Of a DNA stretch of 64,000 nt, positions 63,426-64,000 are shown in pieces (within the stretch, counting starts at the first letter, position 1; the number at the start of each line of letters is the position of its first letter). Made by a program: the position numbers and the translations under genes. The notes under the pieces are model-generated. The model was not told where the DNA came from, searched no databases, and was given only the letters and a program-made list of their open reading frames with translations. This DNA comes from JAJDYQ01 sp965214035 (GTDB lineage: Bacteria; Pseudomonadota; Gammaproteobacteria; JAJDYQ01): the NCBI GenBank assembly GCA_965214035.1, contig OZ243932.1:1550001-1614000 (forward strand), in the 5' to 3' direction.

Positions 63426-64000
63426 TTACATTAACAACCGATTGAGGATAGATTCATAAATGCGGCTCAGGGTATCCAGGTCTTCCACGGCGACACACTC
63501 ATCAACCTGATGAATGGTAGCGTTCAACGGGCCAAGTTCAAGCACCTGCGCACCGGTTGGTGCAATGAAGCGCCCGTCCGAAGTGCCACCGGCCGTTGAC
63601 AGCCGGGTATCATGCCCCGTGATCTGGCGGATAGCCTGTTGGCTGGCCGTCACCAGCTCGCCAGCGGCCGTCAGAAACGGCATACCGGACAATGTCCAGC
63701 GGGTTTCATAAACCATGTCATGGCGATCAAAAATTTCGTGGACACGTGCTTTCAGAATATCCGGCGACTGCGCAGTTGAAAAACGGAAATTAAAGGCAAC
63801 CCTGCACTGACCGGGGATTACATTACCGGCACCCGTGCCGCTACTGATGTTTGAAACCTGCAATGTTGTGGGCGGAAAATCATCATTACCCTGGTCCCAT
63901 TCCGTTATCGTCAACTCGGCAAGCGCCGGGGCGAGACAATGTATGGGATTGCGTGCCAGATGCGGATAAGCAACATGCCCCTGCACACCGTTCACGGCCA
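63426..64000 (-). CDS. dapE: Succinyl-diaminopimelate desuccinylase, C-terminal part (cut by window end)
   Basis: The frame is open to the last base. Visible: GVQGHVAYPHLARNPIH (dimerisation domain entry), SNISSGTGAGNVIPGQCRVA, GGTSDGRF and the C-terminal HQVDECV with a metal ligand. It makes LL-diaminopimelate for lysine and peptidoglycan. The GTG at 63995 is not a true start. The stop lies two bases before the esterase start. Confidence 0.93.
   Translation of the reverse strand, partial: AVNGVQGHVAYPHLARNPIHCLAPALAELTITEWDQGNDDFPPTTLQVSNISSGTGAGNVIPGQCRVAFNFRFSTAQSPDILKARVHEIFDRHDMVYETRWTLSGMPFLTAAGELVTASQQAIRQITGHDTRLSTAGGTSDGRFIAPTGAQVLELGPLNATIHQVDECVAVEDLDTLSRIYESILNRLLM

Overview
The window is a contiguous piece of a gammaproteobacterial chromosome. 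The evidence is the gene order: tRNA-Pro/Arg/His/Leu, then tig-clpP-clpX-lon-hup, tRNA-Val/Asp and ppiD; then mutL-miaA-hfq-hflX-hflK-hflC-DUF2065-hisZ-purA; and later infA, egtD-like, aat, a GNAT-fold gene, a TesA-like esterase and dapE. I cannot name the species. A lysozyme inhibitor (Ivy family), very large surface proteins and many gene remnants suggest a host-associated lineage with some genome decay; that is inference.

Layout. 1-1.7 kb: end of an ImmA/IrrE-DUF4411 module, an Ivy-type lysozyme inhibitor, and a scrap of a type III restriction helicase. 1.75-2.4 kb: a YciO-type protein. 2.6-22 kb (minus strand): two giant repeat proteins of 2949 and about 3125 residues, made of Calx-beta-like repeats and a C-terminal autotransporter barrel, separated by wrecks of a methyltransferase and an FNR-type regulator. 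22.3-27.8 kb: acetyl-CoA synthetase and a CrbS-like transporter/histidine kinase. 28.7-29.8 kb: a dead restriction-modification pair. 29.8-37.2 kb: gor, glyS, gmhB, plsC-like, a nonsense-interrupted small gene, DUF4124, UPF0158 and xthA. 37.4-39.8 kb: a third, decayed copy of the giant protein. 40.2-59 kb: the housekeeping block listed above. 59.4-64 kb: a minus-strand housekeeping group, ending inside dapE.

The most interesting part is the giant-protein family. Both intact genes carry a long cytosine homopolymer (26 and 18 bases) just inside the reading frame, downstream of a well-placed ribosome binding site and upstream of the signal peptide. Slippage there would switch production of the whole surface protein on and off. 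In addition, thousands of bases of near-identical repeats lie within and between the genes, and the third copy is decayed but keeps the same barrel and terminator. Together this looks like a phase-variable and recombination-variable surface system.

The acs-CrbS pairing suggests that acetate use is controlled by a local sensor. The restriction-modification remnants, the FNR, YafS-like and helicase scraps and the interrupted small gene show continuing loss of accessory functions. Homopolymer lengths are as given in the sequence and may be wrong by some bases in any assembly.
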